Part shown: positions 1 through 6,830 of the stretch, piece after piece
How the letters are laid out: each line of letters begins with the position of its first letter
Numbering within the stretch: position 1 is the stretch's first letter
From: Elusimicrobiota bacterium
Lineage (GTDB): Bacteria > Elusimicrobiota > Elusimicrobia > FEN-1173
NCBI GenBank assembly: GCA_003158755.1
Contig: PMLF01000309.1
Span: 1 to 8,902 of the forward strand
Length of the DNA stretch: 8,902 nt
Direction: 5' to 3'
Notes under the pieces: model-generated
Databases searched by the model: none
What the model saw: the letters and a program-made list of their open reading frames with translations, nothing else
What the model was told of the DNA's origin: nothing
Made by a program: the position numbers and the translations under genes

Positions 1-3000
1 CAAGGAAGGTATCTCGACGGAAGCGATCCGGATTAAAAGCGTGATCGACTCATTGTGATCTTGAAGGTCGCCGGCATCCATAATGATTCGTTTCAACCCG
101 TCCTTATCGCCCGACAAAGAGGCGGCCTCGAACCGCCGAACCAATAGGCTCAAAGCGGAAGAGTTGCGTCGTTCAGGAATGGATTTCCCGATAAAATACA
201 AATCATAGGCCGCCTGTCCGATCATGGTGATGAGCAGAACTCCCCAATGTCCTTGAACGGGAGCCCAAGCATAGAGGCCAAAGAACAGAGCATAGAGGAC
301 GATGGACGCCCCGGCCCGCCCCCCCGAGATTTTTTCGGGACTCTCCGCCGGCTTCATAGCCAGAACGGCCAAAAGGATCGTGTGCAACAGGAACGCGGCG
401 AAAGCCGCGTGAGGCAAATATTCCAACGCCGCCGAAGTCCCTCCCAACGCTTTCGCCAAACCGCCCAATCCGAACAACGCCAACTCCCCCGCCATCCCGA
501 TTCGGCCCCACCTCGCCGCGTTCCTCCAACCGAACGCTTTGAAGATCAAATAGACCAGCGAAGCGGGTTCGGGACTCGCCGGCGCCATTAGCCTTGCTTT
601 CCCGTCACCGACGAATCGGAGGTCGCCGTCTTTCCATTCCCATTTCGCCCAATGTTTCCATCTCCCGGTCTTGCCGTCGGTCACTCCGGAAAAAAGTAGG
701 GAAATGTCGTTCGATGAACGGACGTCCATTTCCAATATCGAAGACAGAAGCTTCCTCCCGATGCGGAGGTATAGGGGTTTCCCGACCTTTCGCCCGTCCG
801 GGAGGATGAAATGAGCGGGCAGTTCACCGTTAGCCCTTTCGCTCGCTCCCGACAAGACGCCCTGGATCGACGCCGTTCCCGGGGTCCCATAAGATTGCAC
901 GATTCGGTCCATCGGCTCGCTTCGGGGTTCAGTAAAATGCCCTTCCTTCCACCGGAGGACGGAGGAACCTTCCTTGCCGTTGTTCTTCGTGTACCTAAAA
1001 ATCCAAACCAGCCCCTCCGGCCCCGTCCCTTCCCGGCGGAGCGTCAAGGAAATGTTCCGCAAATCGAGTCCGACCCCGAAAGGGATCACCCATAGAACCT
1101 GCGACCCGTCGGGACGGGGGAACCGGATGTTCAGCTTGCCGTTCCTCATGTTCACCAGCGGGCTGACGTCGTCGAAAATCATCCCCTCTTTCGGGAAAAC
1201 GTCGAAATTCAGATCGTAGGCGGCCCTCAACTGGTCGGCCAGAGTCTCCGCCCGAAGAACCTGATCCTTCGAATAAGCGTGGCCGCCTTTGTTCCCGACG
1301 CGACTCGCGTCCGTCGACTTCACCATCAACGCCCCCGGCCGTCGCAAACCTTCCCTGGTGAAATCGAGAATGTGATGAATAACCGCCTTGGCGGATCGGA
1401 TCGGGTCCATTCCGGAAATATCCACCCCCGCCGCCGCGGCAGCCGCCTTGATCATCGGGGCTTCTATCCTCCAAGCCGATTGGGACGCCAGATCAAATAT
1501 ACCCGCTTTGAGGATCCTGGAGACGAAATCGGGAAACCCCCGGTTGTTGTCATGGGCGTTTATGACGCGCGCGATGGAGGCGGGGACGAACGTCCGGAAC
1601 AACATCTCCTCCGCCAGGTAAATGGGCACGCGCTCCTCCGAAACCAGCCTCCTCACCTCCTTGATCACGCCCGGCAGGACGGTCTCGGCGGCGAAAGAAA
1701 CGGCTCCCTCCGTCCAATAACCAAGAGAGCTTTCAACGCCTCCCTTGACCTCGAACTGCTCCATCTTTTTGATCTGCCACCGGCCGTTCGGCCGGTCGAA
1801 AAACACCTCGCACCGGGTTTCCACTTTCCGTCCGCCCTTGCCCTCCGGCCAGAAGTCGATGGAAACTTTCATCGTCCCATCCGGAAGCTTTTCGACGCGC
1901 GCGTCGTGACCGAAGTCGTTCGAAAGGAGTCCCTTCCCCTTCAACTCGGCGAGCACCTCGGCCACGTCCGCGCCCGCCTTCCGGTTCGCGCTTTCATAAT
2001 CCGCGGGACTCCCTTCTCCGGGGATTTCCTCGGCGATCAACTCCGCCGAAAACAACGCGGGCATGGCGGAGGCGCCCATTTTCAGGGGGTGAGCCGCCAA
2101 AAACAGTTTTTGCCCTTCGAACAGTTTTTCCAGCGGAGTTTTCTCTTGGCTGAATACGGAAAGGTAAGCGCCGCCGTTTTCGGTGTCCACTTTTTCGATC
2201 TTCGGCGTGAAGGAAATCACGGTCATGCCGGCGCGGACCAAGCGATCGTCAATGCCGGTGGAGTGGAATCCCCCCGTCACCAGGACCGCCGACTTCGCAT
2301 TGCGGTCCTTCATTGACATGAGGAGGTTCTCCGTCATGGCCTCGTCGCGGGCTTGAGCTTCTTTGTAGAAGGATTCGAAGAAGAACAAATCGGGATAATT
2401 AGCGCTGTCATTCCGGCGTACGCCGGAATCCAGGCTGTAAGGCTGCTTTTGAAATTCCGCTTCAAATCCTGGACCCCGGCTTTCGCCGGGGTGACGGCTC
2501 ATGGATTCATATTCTTTCCATTCTTCCGGCGTCAGGGCGAAGTCCACCAACTTCTTCGTCAGACCCAGGCGCTTGGATTCCTCCACCAAGCGTTTTTCCT
2601 CCTCGGTCTTGGCGAGACGGTCGTAGCCTGCTTTTTCCAACGCTCCCATGTCCGCGAACAAAGCCTCCGCGTCGATCGCGTCCGATAGAAGAACGTATTT
2701 CACGTAGGCGTCCATGGCGGGAAAGCGAGAAAGGGATACGCCGGATTTTTTGCACAAGTCACGGAGCGAGGCGTAGAAATCGGCGTAGCGGATTTGGCCC
2801 AGGCGGTAGGCAGCGGTGCGGTTGACGAGGGCGGCGATTTGGTCCTTCGACAACTTACGGATCAAAGCCTCGATCAGTTGGGCGCGCTCGGATTCCACGC
2901 GCTTGAAATCCATAGATTGTTCCGCGGACAACGCCTCAAGGAACAAACAGCAACCATTCTGAGACCTCCCCCCGCCCCTGCCGTGCGTGCCTGCGGCCTC

Positions 3001-3876
3001 TGGCGCTCCTGCAGGCCTCCTTGGAAAGGTGGGGAGACAAGCCAAAACCCTGACGTATTCCCCAAGGGGAAGAACGCTGGCGTAATACGCCTGAACTTTG
3101 CGGTCAAACGCCAGGAGTTCGGCGTTGAAAACGGCGGATTTTCGTCGGATCAAGTCGGCGGCATGGGTCTCTAAACGGGATTTCATTTCGGATTGTCGTG
3201 GCGCGCTCCGGCGGTAAGCCTCCACGTTCGCGGCGTAATGGGCGCCGTCGTCGATGCCGATTACGGGGGGAGCCTCTCCGGCGCCGGTCATCACCGCATG
3301 GATGGGACCGGAAATCTTGTTTCCTTTCAGCAGGAAGTCCGCCACTTTTTGGATCACTTCGCGGTCCGGGAAAGCGCGGTACCGGCTCACGTCGATGGGA
3401 TCCGAATCGCCCTCCAAGGCCACCAGTCCGGCATTTTTTCCGTCGATCAGCGCCCCGACGGCCCGGCCGATGTTTTCCTGTGCTTCCATATTTTGGTGAA
3501 CGTCCTGGATGTGAATAACGACGCGAGAGGAGGCGGGGGGTATCGTAATTTTCCGGATGGAACCGAATTGATAGGGCAAAGCGCTCAGGAGAGCCGCATG
3601 TTCCTCGGCGAAACCTTTGGGCAGATTTTGGGCCACCTGGGGAGAAAGAGTCTGGCGTTGGAGTTCGGGAAGTTGCTGGAGGATTCGGGCGGAATCCTTT
3701 GCGCCCGGAAGAGCGGCCATCCGCGCAGCATCGTCGGAAGAATTCAGCTTCCCGACTTGGCGGCGGCGCTCGGCCCACAGATTGGATTCGGTGGAATAGG
3801 CGAATAGACACTGGGCGGAGAAACACGCCAGTGTGAGAGCGGAGACAATAGAACGGGGTAGGGGACGGATCGTCAT
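1..3876 (-). CDS. Very large exported protein, TraB/TIKI-like N-terminal domain, four C-terminal membrane helices (3' end outside window)
   Basis: The minus strand is open for 1292 codons from the ATG at 3876 to the left edge. An in-frame stop lies at 3919-3921 with no other start codon between, so this start is forced; its ribosome site is weak (GATGAG). Residues 1-26 form a signal peptide (MTIRPLPR, a hydrophobic stretch, then CLFA before YSTES). Residues 119-133 carry the HIQDVHQN core, 151-156 LVALEG, and 533-542 VTGGFHSTGI. I recall this combination from uncharacterised large proteins of Omnitrophota and similar phyla. The Glu and the Gly-Gly-Phe-His segment resemble the conserved points of the TraB/GumN/TIKI fold, so metal-dependent hydrolysis is possible but unproven. 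Residues about 560-1100 are unrecognised. Hydrophobic helices sit near 1126-1145, 1153-1174, 1189-1207 and 1210-1230, then a soluble end. Two palindromic insertions (residues 281-304 and 461-490) interrupt the N-terminal domain without breaking the frame. Function unknown. Confidence 0.85.
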   Translation of the reverse strand, partial: MTIRPLPRSIVSALTLACFSAQCLFAYSTESNLWAERRRQVGKLNSSDDAARMAALPGAKDSARILQQLPELQRQTLSPQVAQNLPKGFAEEHAALLSALPYQFGSIRKITIPPASSRVVIHIQDVHQNMEAQENIGRAVGALIDGKNAGLVALEGDSDPIDVSRYRAFPDREVIQKVADFLLKGNKISGPIHAVMTGAGEAPPVIGIDDGAHYAANVEAYRRSAPRQSEMKSRLETHAADLIRRKSAVFNAELLAFDRKVQAYYASVLPLGEYVRVLACLPTFPRRPAGAPEAAGTHGRGGGRSQNGCCLFLEALSAEQSMDFKRVESERAQLIEALIRKLSKDQIAALVNRTAAYRLGQIRYADFYASLRDLCKKSGVSLSRFPAMDAYVKYVLLSDAIDAEALFADMGALEKAGYDRLAKTEEEKRLVEESKRLGLTKKLVDFALTPEEWKEYESMSRHPGESRGPGFEAEFQKQPYSLDSGVRRNDSANYPDLFFFESFYKEAQARDEAMTENLLMSMKDRNAKSAVLVTGGFHSTGIDDRLVRAGMTVISFTPKIEKVDTENGGAYLSVFSQEKTPLEKLFEGQKLFLAAHPLKMGASAMPALFSAELIAEEIPGEGSPADYESANRKAGADVAEVLAELKGKGLLSNDFGHDARVEKLPDGTMKVSIDFWPEGKGGRKVETRCEVFFDRPNGRWQIKKMEQFEVKGGVESSLGYWTEGAVSFAAETVLPGVIKEVRRLVSEERVPIYLAEEMLFRTFVPASIARVINAHDNNRGFPDFVSRILKAGIFDLASQSAWRIEAPMIKAAAAAAGVDISGMDPIRSAKAVIHHILDFTREGLRRPGALMVKSTDASRVGNKGGHAYSKDQVLRAETLADQLRAAYDLNFDVFPKEGMIFDDVSPLVNMRNGKLNIRFPRPDGSQVLWVIPFGVGLDLRNISLTLRREGTGPEGLVWIFRYTKNNGKEGSSVLRWKEGHFTEPRSEPMDRIVQSYGTPGTASIQGVLSGASERANGELPAHFILPDGRKVGKPLYLRIGRKLLSSILEMDVRSSNDISLLFSGVTDGKTGRWKHWAKWEWKDGDLRFVGDGKARLMAPASPEPASLVYLIFKAFGWRNAARWGRIGMAGELALFGLGGLAKALGGTSAALEYLPHAAFAAFLLHTILLAVLAMKPAESPEKISGGRAGASIVLYALFFGLYAWAPVQGHWGVLLITMIGQAAYDLYFIGKSIPERRNSSALSLLVRRFEAASLSGDKDGLKRIIMDAGDLQDHNESITLLIRIASVEIPSL
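2407..2495. repeat. Palindromic dispersed-type repeat inserted in frame in the large gene
   Basis: An 89-bp element bounded by GTCA and TGAC. It contains two perfect hairpins: TTCCGGCG/CGCCGGAA at 2411-2428 and CCCCGGC/GCCGGGG at 2474-2491, joined by an AT-richer centre. The two halves are themselves inverted relative to each other (GGAATCCAG against CTGGACCCC). This matches a REP/MITE-like repeat type I know from many bacterial genomes, often recognisable in translation as HPGESRG. Here it encodes residues 461-490 of the large protein with no stop. Only one copy is in the window, so dispersal is from general knowledge, not seen here. Confidence 0.8.
2966..3036. repeat. Imperfect GC-rich palindrome inside the large gene (likely second insertion)
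   Basis: Outer arms CTCCCC (2966-2971) and GGGGAG (3031-3036) enclose inner arms GCCTGC (2989-2994) and GCAGGC (3011-3016). On the coding strand this segment gives about residues 281-304 of the large protein, a low-complexity stretch rich in Pro, Gly, Ala and Arg between two ordinary-looking segments (LGEYVRVLA and FLEALSAEQ). The composition break suggests an inserted repeat that stayed in frame. I do not recognise the family. Confidence 0.5.
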
Positions 3877-3904
3877 TATTTTCTCATCAAAGTGTATCCG
3901 ATGA

Positions 3905-3933
3905 GGTTTAACGATCCATTAAGAAGTTGTAAA
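3905..3933 (-). promoter_or_regulatory. Possible promoter of the large gene
   Basis: On the minus strand TTTACA (3928-3933) is followed after 17 bases by TAAACC (3905-3910), 28 bases before the ATG at 3876. The -35 box is fair, the -10 box is poor (three of six), so this is tentative. Location supports it: it lies between the inverted-repeat element after dnaB and the gene start. Confidence 0.25.
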
Positions 3934-3959
3934 CGTGATGTAATTTTTTTTAGGGGTCA

Positions 3960-4087
3960 GTTGCGAAATGGACGGGATTTTCCTCCCCCTTTGAAAAAGG
4001 GGGATTGAGGGGGATTTTAATTCACCAGGATACATCAAATCCCCCCGGGCCCCCCCTTTTTCAAAGGGGGGACGCCAATTTTGCAAC
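3960..4087. repeat. Inverted-repeat (MITE/REP-like) element between dnaB and the large gene
   Basis: The region is a long imperfect palindrome. The ends GTTGCGAAATGG (from 3960) and its near-inverse CCAATTTTGCAAC (4075-4087) enclose CCCCCTTTGAAAAAGGGGG (3985-4003) and, inverted, CCCCCTTTTTCAAAGGGGG (about 4052-4070), each also self-complementary. The centre (about 4017-4037) is AT-rich. This is the CCCCCTTTGAAAAAGGGGG type of dispersed element seen in many bacteria. It starts 6 bp beyond the dnaB stop, so its hairpins could also end or protect the operon transcript. No flanking target duplication was evident. Confidence 0.75.
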
Positions 4088-4093
4088 AATCTC

Positions 4094-5467
4094 TTAGAAA
4101 GGCTCTTCCTCTCCCGCCGGGTCGGCGAATTTGGTGAATTCGCTCAAGAAATTCAAATCGATGTCGCCGATGGGGCCGTTCCGCTGTTTGAGGACGAAGA
4201 GCTTGGCTTTTCCTTTGAGCTCGGGATCGTCCCGCTTATAGACTTCCTCCCGGAATATGGCGGCGACAACGTCGGCGTCCTGCTCCAAGCTGCCGCTTTC
4301 GCGGAGGTCGGAAAGCTGCGGACGGCCGGCTTCCCCGGCGCGGCCCCGGTCTTCGGGCCGGCGGTTGAGCTGCGAGAGAGCGATGACGGGGAGATGGAGT
4401 TCCCGGGCCATGGATTTAACGGAGCGGGAGATTTCGGCGATCTCCTGCTGGCGGCTTTCGATGCCCGGAGGCCCTTTGAGGAGTTGGAGATAGTCAATGA
4501 TGACCAGGGCCAGCGGCGTACCTTTTTGCCGGAGCTCGTGGGCCCATCGACGAGTGGAAGCCCGGATTTCAAGGATGGAAGGGCTGGTGGAAAAATCGAA
4601 GTACAGGGGCGCCTGGGCGATGTTGCTGGCCACGTTGGTGATGGTGGGCCAGCTTTTCCGCGCGAGGAACCCTTCCCGGACGTTCCTCAAATTGACGCGG
4701 GCCTGGGAACACAACAGACGCAGGCCCACTTCCTGCTCGCTCATTTCCAAGGAGAAGAAGACCACCGGAAGTTTTTCCTTGATGGCGACGTGCTCGGCCA
4801 TGTTGAGGCAGATCGCCGTCTTTCCCATGGACGGCCGCCCGGCGATGATGATCATGTTGGCGGGCTGGAGGCCCGAGGTGAGCTTGTCGAGCTCCTTGAA
4901 CCCCGTGGGGACGCCGGTAATGAACTTGTTGTTTTCGGCCAACTTTTCCAAGGCGGAGATGGCCGTCTGCATGAGCTCGGCGGAACCCATCATACCCTTG
5001 GAGCCTTTGTCCTGGGCCAGGGCGAAGAAACGCTGCTGGGCCTTGTCGAGGAGGGCGGGGGCTTCCTCCGGCGAGGTGTGGCATTCGTCCAGCACGGCCC
5101 GGGCCTCGACGATCATGCGGCGCAGGACGGCCTTTTCGTGGACGATGGAGGAGTAGTGGTCGATGTGGAGCGCGGAAGGGACGAGGTTGGTGAGCTGAAA
5201 GAGGACCGCTTGGCCTCCCACCGCCTCGAGCCGTCCGGCGCGCTGGAGGGCTTCCCCCACCGTGATCACGTCGGGCGTGACGTTTCCGTCGTGCAGTTTC
5301 TGGATGGTGGAGAATATTTCGCGGTGGGCGGGATCGTAGAAATCATCTTCCCGCAAAACGTCCAGGGCCTTGAGCATGGACTCTTTCTCGGCCAGCATGC
5401 TTCCCAGCACCGCGATCTCGGCTTCGCGGTTTTGAGGAGGGGCGAATTTTTCCATGACGTCGGGCAT
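4094..5467 (-). CDS. dnaB: Replicative DNA helicase DnaB
   Basis: This is the hexameric 5'-3' helicase that unwinds the chromosome at the replication fork and binds primase. The 457-residue length is usual for the family. The N-terminal DnaB domain spans about 8-110 (PPQNREAEIAVLGSML at its start), then a linker and the RecA-like ATPase from about 180. Walker A is GRPSMGKT (210-217), the FFSLEMS segment is at 237-243, Walker B is LVIIDYLQLL (321-330), and VIALSQLNRR (361-370), DLRESGSLEQDADVV (387-401) and the KQRNGPIG arginine-finger loop (427-434) follow. No intein interrupts these sites. It is the last gene of the rpsF operon, 75 bp after rplI. No Shine-Dalgarno is visible; a palindrome occupies that spot. 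The frame is open back to the rplI stop, but ATG 5467 is the first possible start; Met5 is an alternative. Confidence 0.98.
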   Translation of the reverse strand: MPDVMEKFAPPQNREAEIAVLGSMLAEKESMLKALDVLREDDFYDPAHREIFSTIQKLHDGNVTPDVITVGEALQRAGRLEAVGGQAVLFQLTNLVPSALHIDHYSSIVHEKAVLRRMIVEARAVLDECHTSPEEAPALLDKAQQRFFALAQDKGSKGMMGSAELMQTAISALEKLAENNKFITGVPTGFKELDKLTSGLQPANMIIIAGRPSMGKTAICLNMAEHVAIKEKLPVVFFSLEMSEQEVGLRLLCSQARVNLRNVREGFLARKSWPTITNVASNIAQAPLYFDFSTSPSILEIRASTRRWAHELRQKGTPLALVIIDYLQLLKGPPGIESRQQEIAEISRSVKSMARELHLPVIALSQLNRRPEDRGRAGEAGRPQLSDLRESGSLEQDADVVAAIFREEVYKRDDPELKGKAKLFVLKQRNGPIGDIDLNFLSEFTKFADPAGEEEPF

Positions 5468-5475
5468 AAATAAAT

Positions 5476-5535
5476 CGGGGCTCGGAGCCCGGAGATCGAA
5501 GGTCGAAGACCCCGAAACCCGAACCCCGAGCCCCG
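5476..5535. repeat. Palindrome in the rplI-dnaB spacer
   Basis: Perfect 10-bp arms CGGGGCTCGG (5476-5485) and CCGAGCCCCG (5526-5535) continue inward as an imperfect stem. The top is a small GGTC-GAA-GACC hairpin (5501-5511), and the left arm can also fold alone as GGGCTC-G-GAGCCC. It ends 8 bp before the dnaB ATG, where a ribosome site would be expected. It looks like a dispersed intergenic repeat, but a role in tuning dnaB translation or transcript processing is possible. Confidence 0.65.
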
Positions 5536-5542
5536 TCTTTGA

Positions 5543-5998
5543 TTATCCGATGGCGTTGACTTGGATCTTGAAGGTGACCCTGACTTGAGGATGCAGGCGC
5601 ACGGCGCCGGTGAACTCGCCGACGGCGCGGATGGGGTCTTTGAGCTCCACCCACCGACGGTCGACGGGAAGTCCTCGTTTGGCCAAGGCGTCGGCGATAT
5701 CCGAGGAGGTGATGGAACCGAAAAGCTTTCCATCCTGTCCGGCGCGGACGGTCAGGCCGATGACGACCTCCGATATTTTCTTACCCTCTTCGCGGGCGGC
5801 TTCCAACTTCTTGGTCCGCTCCTCGACTAATTGGCTTTTCTTTGCGTCCCATTTCGCGGTCGTGCGCGGGGTGGCGGGAACGGCCAAGTGACGCGGGAAT
5901 AGGTAGTTCCGCGCGTAACCGGGAGCAACTTCTTTGGCATCGCCGGCGACGCCCAGGTTGGGGATGTCCTTCTCGATGATGATTTTGGTCTTGGCCAT
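5543..5998 (-). CDS. rplI: Large ribosomal subunit protein bL9
   Basis: L9 binds 23S rRNA domain V near the base of the L1 stalk and projects from the 50S surface; it helps hold reading frame. The 151 residues match the family length. The N-terminal rRNA-binding domain has the signature GDAKEVAPGYARNYLFPRHL (19-38). A charged connecting helix follows (about 42-75: KKSQLVEERTKKLEAAREEGKK), then the C-terminal domain with GKLFGSITSSDIADAL and the end VRVTFKIQVNAIG. The start at 5998 is chosen because the protein begins there with the family MAKTKIIIEKDI; upstream in-frame codons overlap rpsR. GGGGG (6005-6009) is a modest ribosome site. One base separates it from the rpsR stop, implying coupled translation. 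The stop is TAA. Confidence 0.98.
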   Translation of the reverse strand: MAKTKIIIEKDIPNLGVAGDAKEVAPGYARNYLFPRHLAVPATPRTTAKWDAKKSQLVEERTKKLEAAREEGKKISEVVIGLTVRAGQDGKLFGSITSSDIADALAKRGLPVDRRWVELKDPIRAVGEFTGAVRLHPQVRVTFKIQVNAIG

Positions 5999-5999
5999 G

Positions 6000-6359
6000 T
6001 CAGTCCCCCGTGTAAGGCAACAGCGACAGGGTTTGCGCACGCTTGATGGCTTGGGTGAGGTTGCGCTGGCACTTGGCGCAATTGCCCGTGATTCGACCGG
6101 AAAGGAGCTTACCCCGCGCCGTCAAGAAAGGGCGGAGGAGCGGCACGGCCTTGTAGTCGATCTCGCGGATCTTTTCGGCGCAGAAACGGCAGACCTTGCG
6201 CCGAATGGGCGGACGGCCGCCGCGGCGAAATCCGCCGGGACCGCCGGCCGAGGGAGCGCCGGGACGACCGCCGGGACGGGGACCGCTGTGGGGACCGCCG
6301 GGGCGGGCGCCCATGGGGCGCGGAGCGCCCGAGGAACCTGAAGGATGGATCGTGGACAT
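6000..6359 (-). CDS. rpsR: Small ribosomal subunit protein bS18, zinc-type, with long N-terminal tail
   Basis: S18 sits on the 30S platform and pairs with S6. The conserved core starts near residue 53 (IRRKVCRFC) and runs to 119, including ITGNCAKCQRNLTQAIKRAQTLSLLPY. Two CxxC pairs (Cys57/60 and Cys94/97) mark the zinc-binding form. The core is usual in size, but the first 52 residues are an added tail made mainly of Gly, Pro and Arg with no Asp or Glu, so it is strongly basic and surely disordered. The start is well supported: AAGGAG (6368-6373) stands 8 bases before the ATG and overlaps the ssb stop. The tail is therefore probably translated. It may contact rRNA, but that is inference. The stop TGA is one base from rplI. 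Confidence 0.97.
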   Translation of the reverse strand: MSTIHPSGSSGAPRPMGARPGGPHSGPRPGGRPGAPSAGGPGGFRRGGRPPIRRKVCRFCAEKIREIDYKAVPLLRPFLTARGKLLSGRITGNCAKCQRNLTQAIKRAQTLSLLPYTGD

Positions 6360-6367
6360 GGATTATT

Positions 6368-6373
6368 CTCCTT
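6368..6373 (-). promoter_or_regulatory. Ribosome binding site of rpsR, overlapping the ssb stop
   Basis: AAGGAG on the minus strand, 8 bases before the ATG at 6359. It overlaps the ssb TAA (6372-6374). It fixes the upstream start of S18 and so supports translation of the unusual N-terminal tail. Confidence 0.8.
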
Positions 6374-6830
6374 AAAAAGGAACTTCTTCGGTCGCGGGAG
6401 CGGTTTCGGAACCGCCTTCCGATGGCGCGGCGCCGAGGGCGGGCTCATCCTCGCCGGAGGGAGCGCTCGCGCCTCCTTCCGCTTTTTCGAGGAACTGCAC
6501 CGCGCGGGCTTCGACTTCCAGCCCGGAGCGCTTTTGCCCGTCTTTGGTTTCCCAGGAACGGCTCTTCAGGCGCCCTTCAGCGTAAACCGGGCTGCCCTTC
6601 TTGAGCCGATCGCCGCAACGCTGGGCGGCCTCCCGCCAGACGACCACGGGGATGAAAGACGTGTCGTCCTTCCATTCGCCCGACTTGGTGTCCTTATACC
6701 GACGGTTGACGGCCAGGTCGAAATGGCAGACCGGCGTGCCGGAGGCGGTGAAGCGCAACTCGGGGTCGCGGGTCAGGCGGCCGACGATGCGGATGTCATT
6801 GAGCTGGAGCAGGCGCAGGGGGGAGCTCAT
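6372..6830 (-). CDS. ssb: Single-stranded DNA-binding protein SSB
   Basis: SSB coats single-stranded DNA at forks and recruits repair and replication partners through its C-terminal tip. Residues about 8-115 form the OB fold, with LNDIRIVGRLTRDPELRFTA at its start, then FDLAVNRRYKD, FIPVVVWREAAQ, LKKGSPVYAEGRLKSRSW and LEVEARAVQFLEK. A Gly/Ala/Ser/Glu-rich linker (116-147) leads to the tip EEVPF. The tip keeps the final Pro-Phe but has only two acidic residues beside it instead of the common DDDIPF type. Length 152 is slightly short of the typical 160-180. AAGGAGG (6837-6843) lies 6 bases before the ATG and inside rpsF; the first 35 bp overlap the rpsF end, so the two genes are translationally linked. 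Confidence 0.97.
   Translation of the reverse strand: MSSPLRLLQLNDIRIVGRLTRDPELRFTASGTPVCHFDLAVNRRYKDTKSGEWKDDTSFIPVVVWREAAQRCGDRLKKGSPVYAEGRLKSRSWETKDGQKRSGLEVEARAVQFLEKAEGGASAPSGEDEPALGAAPSEGGSETAPATEEVPF

Noticed and set aside
2400..2500. Target-site duplication flanking the 2407-2495 repeat
   Set aside because: The flanks share only about three bases, which is not above chance.
1279..3807. Long plus-strand open frames (1279-2316, 2353-2688, 2794-3174, 3193-3807)
   Set aside because: They lie codon-for-codon opposite the large minus-strand gene and have the His/Gly/Asp-rich look of antisense shadows; none resembles a protein and none has a convincing start.
3104..3826. Minus-strand 240-codon frame
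   Set aside because: It is out of frame within the large gene and rich in Arg, Pro and Ser in a way typical of GC-rich shadow frames; the other frame carries the signal peptide and conserved motifs.
3796..3876. Lipoprotein signal for the large protein (Cys18 or Cys23)
   Set aside because: The residues before the cysteines (TLA, SAQ) do not fit a lipobox; an ordinary signal peptidase I site after CLFA fits better.
4394..5473. 359-codon plus-strand frame opposite dnaB
   Set aside because: It is the antisense of an unmistakable DnaB.
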